Both the position numbers and the translations under genes were made by a program. Below the pieces are notes generated by a model. The model did not search any database, was not told the origin of the DNA, and saw nothing but the letters and a program-made list of their open reading frames with translations. Below are positions 6,410 to 6,947 of a stretch of 6,947 nt of DNA, one piece after another; positions within the stretch are counted from its first letter, which is position 1; each line of letters starts with the position of its first letter. Where the stretch lies: positions 1 through 6,947 of the forward strand of contig DXEZ01000193.1 in the NCBI GenBank assembly GCA_019114715.1, read 5' to 3'. Source of the stretch: Candidatus Sphingobacterium stercoripullorum. Its GTDB lineage: Bacteria; Bacteroidota; Bacteroidia; Sphingobacteriales; Sphingobacteriaceae.

Positions 6410-6922
6410 TTAAAGCTCTTCCTTTTTCTCCACTTCTATTGCTGAAAGTAGCACTTTCTCCGATAGGTTTCTCTTGAATTCTTTTAACTTCTCGACAATA
6501 AGTGGTTCGCTGGTGCCTAAAATCTGAGCTGCTAAGATTCCTGCATTTTTTGCAGCATTTAGCGCTACTGTTGCGACAGGAATACCGTTAGGCATTTGAA
6601 GGATCGATAAGACCGAGTCCCATCCATCAATTGAATTGGTGGACTTCACAGGTACACCAATAACCGGCACGTGTGTCAGCGAGGCCACCATTCCAGGGAG
6701 GTGTGCTGCACCCCCCGCACCTGCTATAATCACCTTAATGCCACGGTCTGCTGCTTCTGTAGCGTAGGTAAACATTCGTTCAGGCGTTCTATGCGCGGAA
6801 ACTATCGTAATCTCATAAGCTACACCTAATTCTTTTAATACATCAGCGGCATCTCTCATTATAGGAAGGTCAGATTGACTTCCCATGATTATTCCCACAC
6901 TTACCGGAGTTTTATTTTCCAT
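6410..6922 (-). CDS. purE: N5-carboxyaminoimidazole ribonucleotide mutase, class I PurE
   Basis: PurE converts N5-carboxyaminoimidazole ribonucleotide to 4-carboxyaminoimidazole ribonucleotide in de novo purine synthesis, usually after the ATP-dependent PurK. The 170 residues match the family. Signature segments are IIMGSQSDLP (11-20), SAHRTPERM (42-50), with the active-site His at 44, and AGAGGAAHLPGMVA (67-80). GVPV and PVATVALNAAKNAG complete the Rossmann-like fold. These motifs fit class I (bacterial mutase) rather than the animal class II enzyme. The minus-strand start is the ATG at 6922-6920. Only 25 bases lie upstream in the window, so its promoter and any purK partner cannot be judged. 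It converges on the isomerase-like gene with a 31-base gap, in which I see no convincing terminator. Confidence 0.96.
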   Translation of the reverse strand: MENKTPVSVGIIMGSQSDLPIMRDAADVLKELGVAYEITIVSAHRTPERMFTYATEAADRGIKVIIAGAGGAAHLPGMVASLTHVPVIGVPVKSTNSIDGWDSVLSILQMPNGIPVATVALNAAKNAGILAAQILGTSEPLIVEKLKEFKRNLSEKVLLSAIEVEKKEEL

Positions 6923-6947
6923 CTTATTTTATGCTTTAACTTTTATA

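Noticed and set aside
6379..6420. AGCT-rich inverted repeats between the convergent genes as a bidirectional terminator
   Set aside because: Only four-base AGCT arms pair cleanly and there is no T-run next to them, so the evidence is too weak.
1..6947. CRISPR arrays, insertion sequences, tRNA/rRNA genes, toxin-antitoxin or defence genes
   Set aside because: I saw no direct-repeat array, transposase, terminal repeats or RNA-gene signatures on either strand. The PRiA4/'IS1096 passenger' family name is not evidence of a mobile element here.

Overview
The window looks like a stretch of a Bacteroidota (Bacteroidetes) chromosome, perhaps from the Cytophagales or Flavobacteriia. The DNA is AT-rich. 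Most genes lack a Shine-Dalgarno sequence and have A-rich leaders. Two intergenic regions carry the TTG-N19..21-TAnnTTTG promoter typical of the phylum. Every recognisable protein also resembles its Bacteroidota homologue.

Layout, left to right. Bases 1-927 (+) are the 3' part of cca, the CCA-adding tRNA nucleotidyltransferase, cut by the window edge. A consensus promoter (914-943) overlaps its end. It drives a small acidic-tailed PRiA4 ORF3-like protein (1076-1636), then miaA (1646-2554, tRNA A37 prenylation). The two genes are nine bases apart in the same frame, and miaA has a forced TTG start. A clear hairpin terminator (2546-2575) ends this unit. The gap before the next gene (2555-2778) contains, on the minus strand, what may be the decayed last codons of an outer-membrane beta-barrel gene, plus a weak candidate promoter. 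Next come bshA (2779-3909, first step of bacillithiol synthesis), then pyrH (3975-4679, UMP kinase) from its own promoter, then frr (4715-5278, ribosome recycling factor). A strong 14-bp hairpin terminator lies at 5316-5351. The gene at 5404-6378 encodes a Tat-exported lipoprotein with a xylose-isomerase-like TIM barrel. It converges on purE (6410-6922, minus strand), the N5-CAIR mutase of purine synthesis.

Functionally this is core housekeeping: tRNA maturation and modification (cca, miaA), translation recycling (frr), nucleotide synthesis (pyrH, purE) and low-molecular-weight thiol synthesis (bshA). I see no CRISPR array, insertion sequence, tRNA or rRNA gene, phage gene or defence system, and no convincing new multi-gene system. 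The points most worth a second look are the PRiA4 ORF3-like gene lodged between two tRNA-maturation genes, its same-frame junction with a TTG-started miaA, and the possible beta-barrel relic at 2605-2655.
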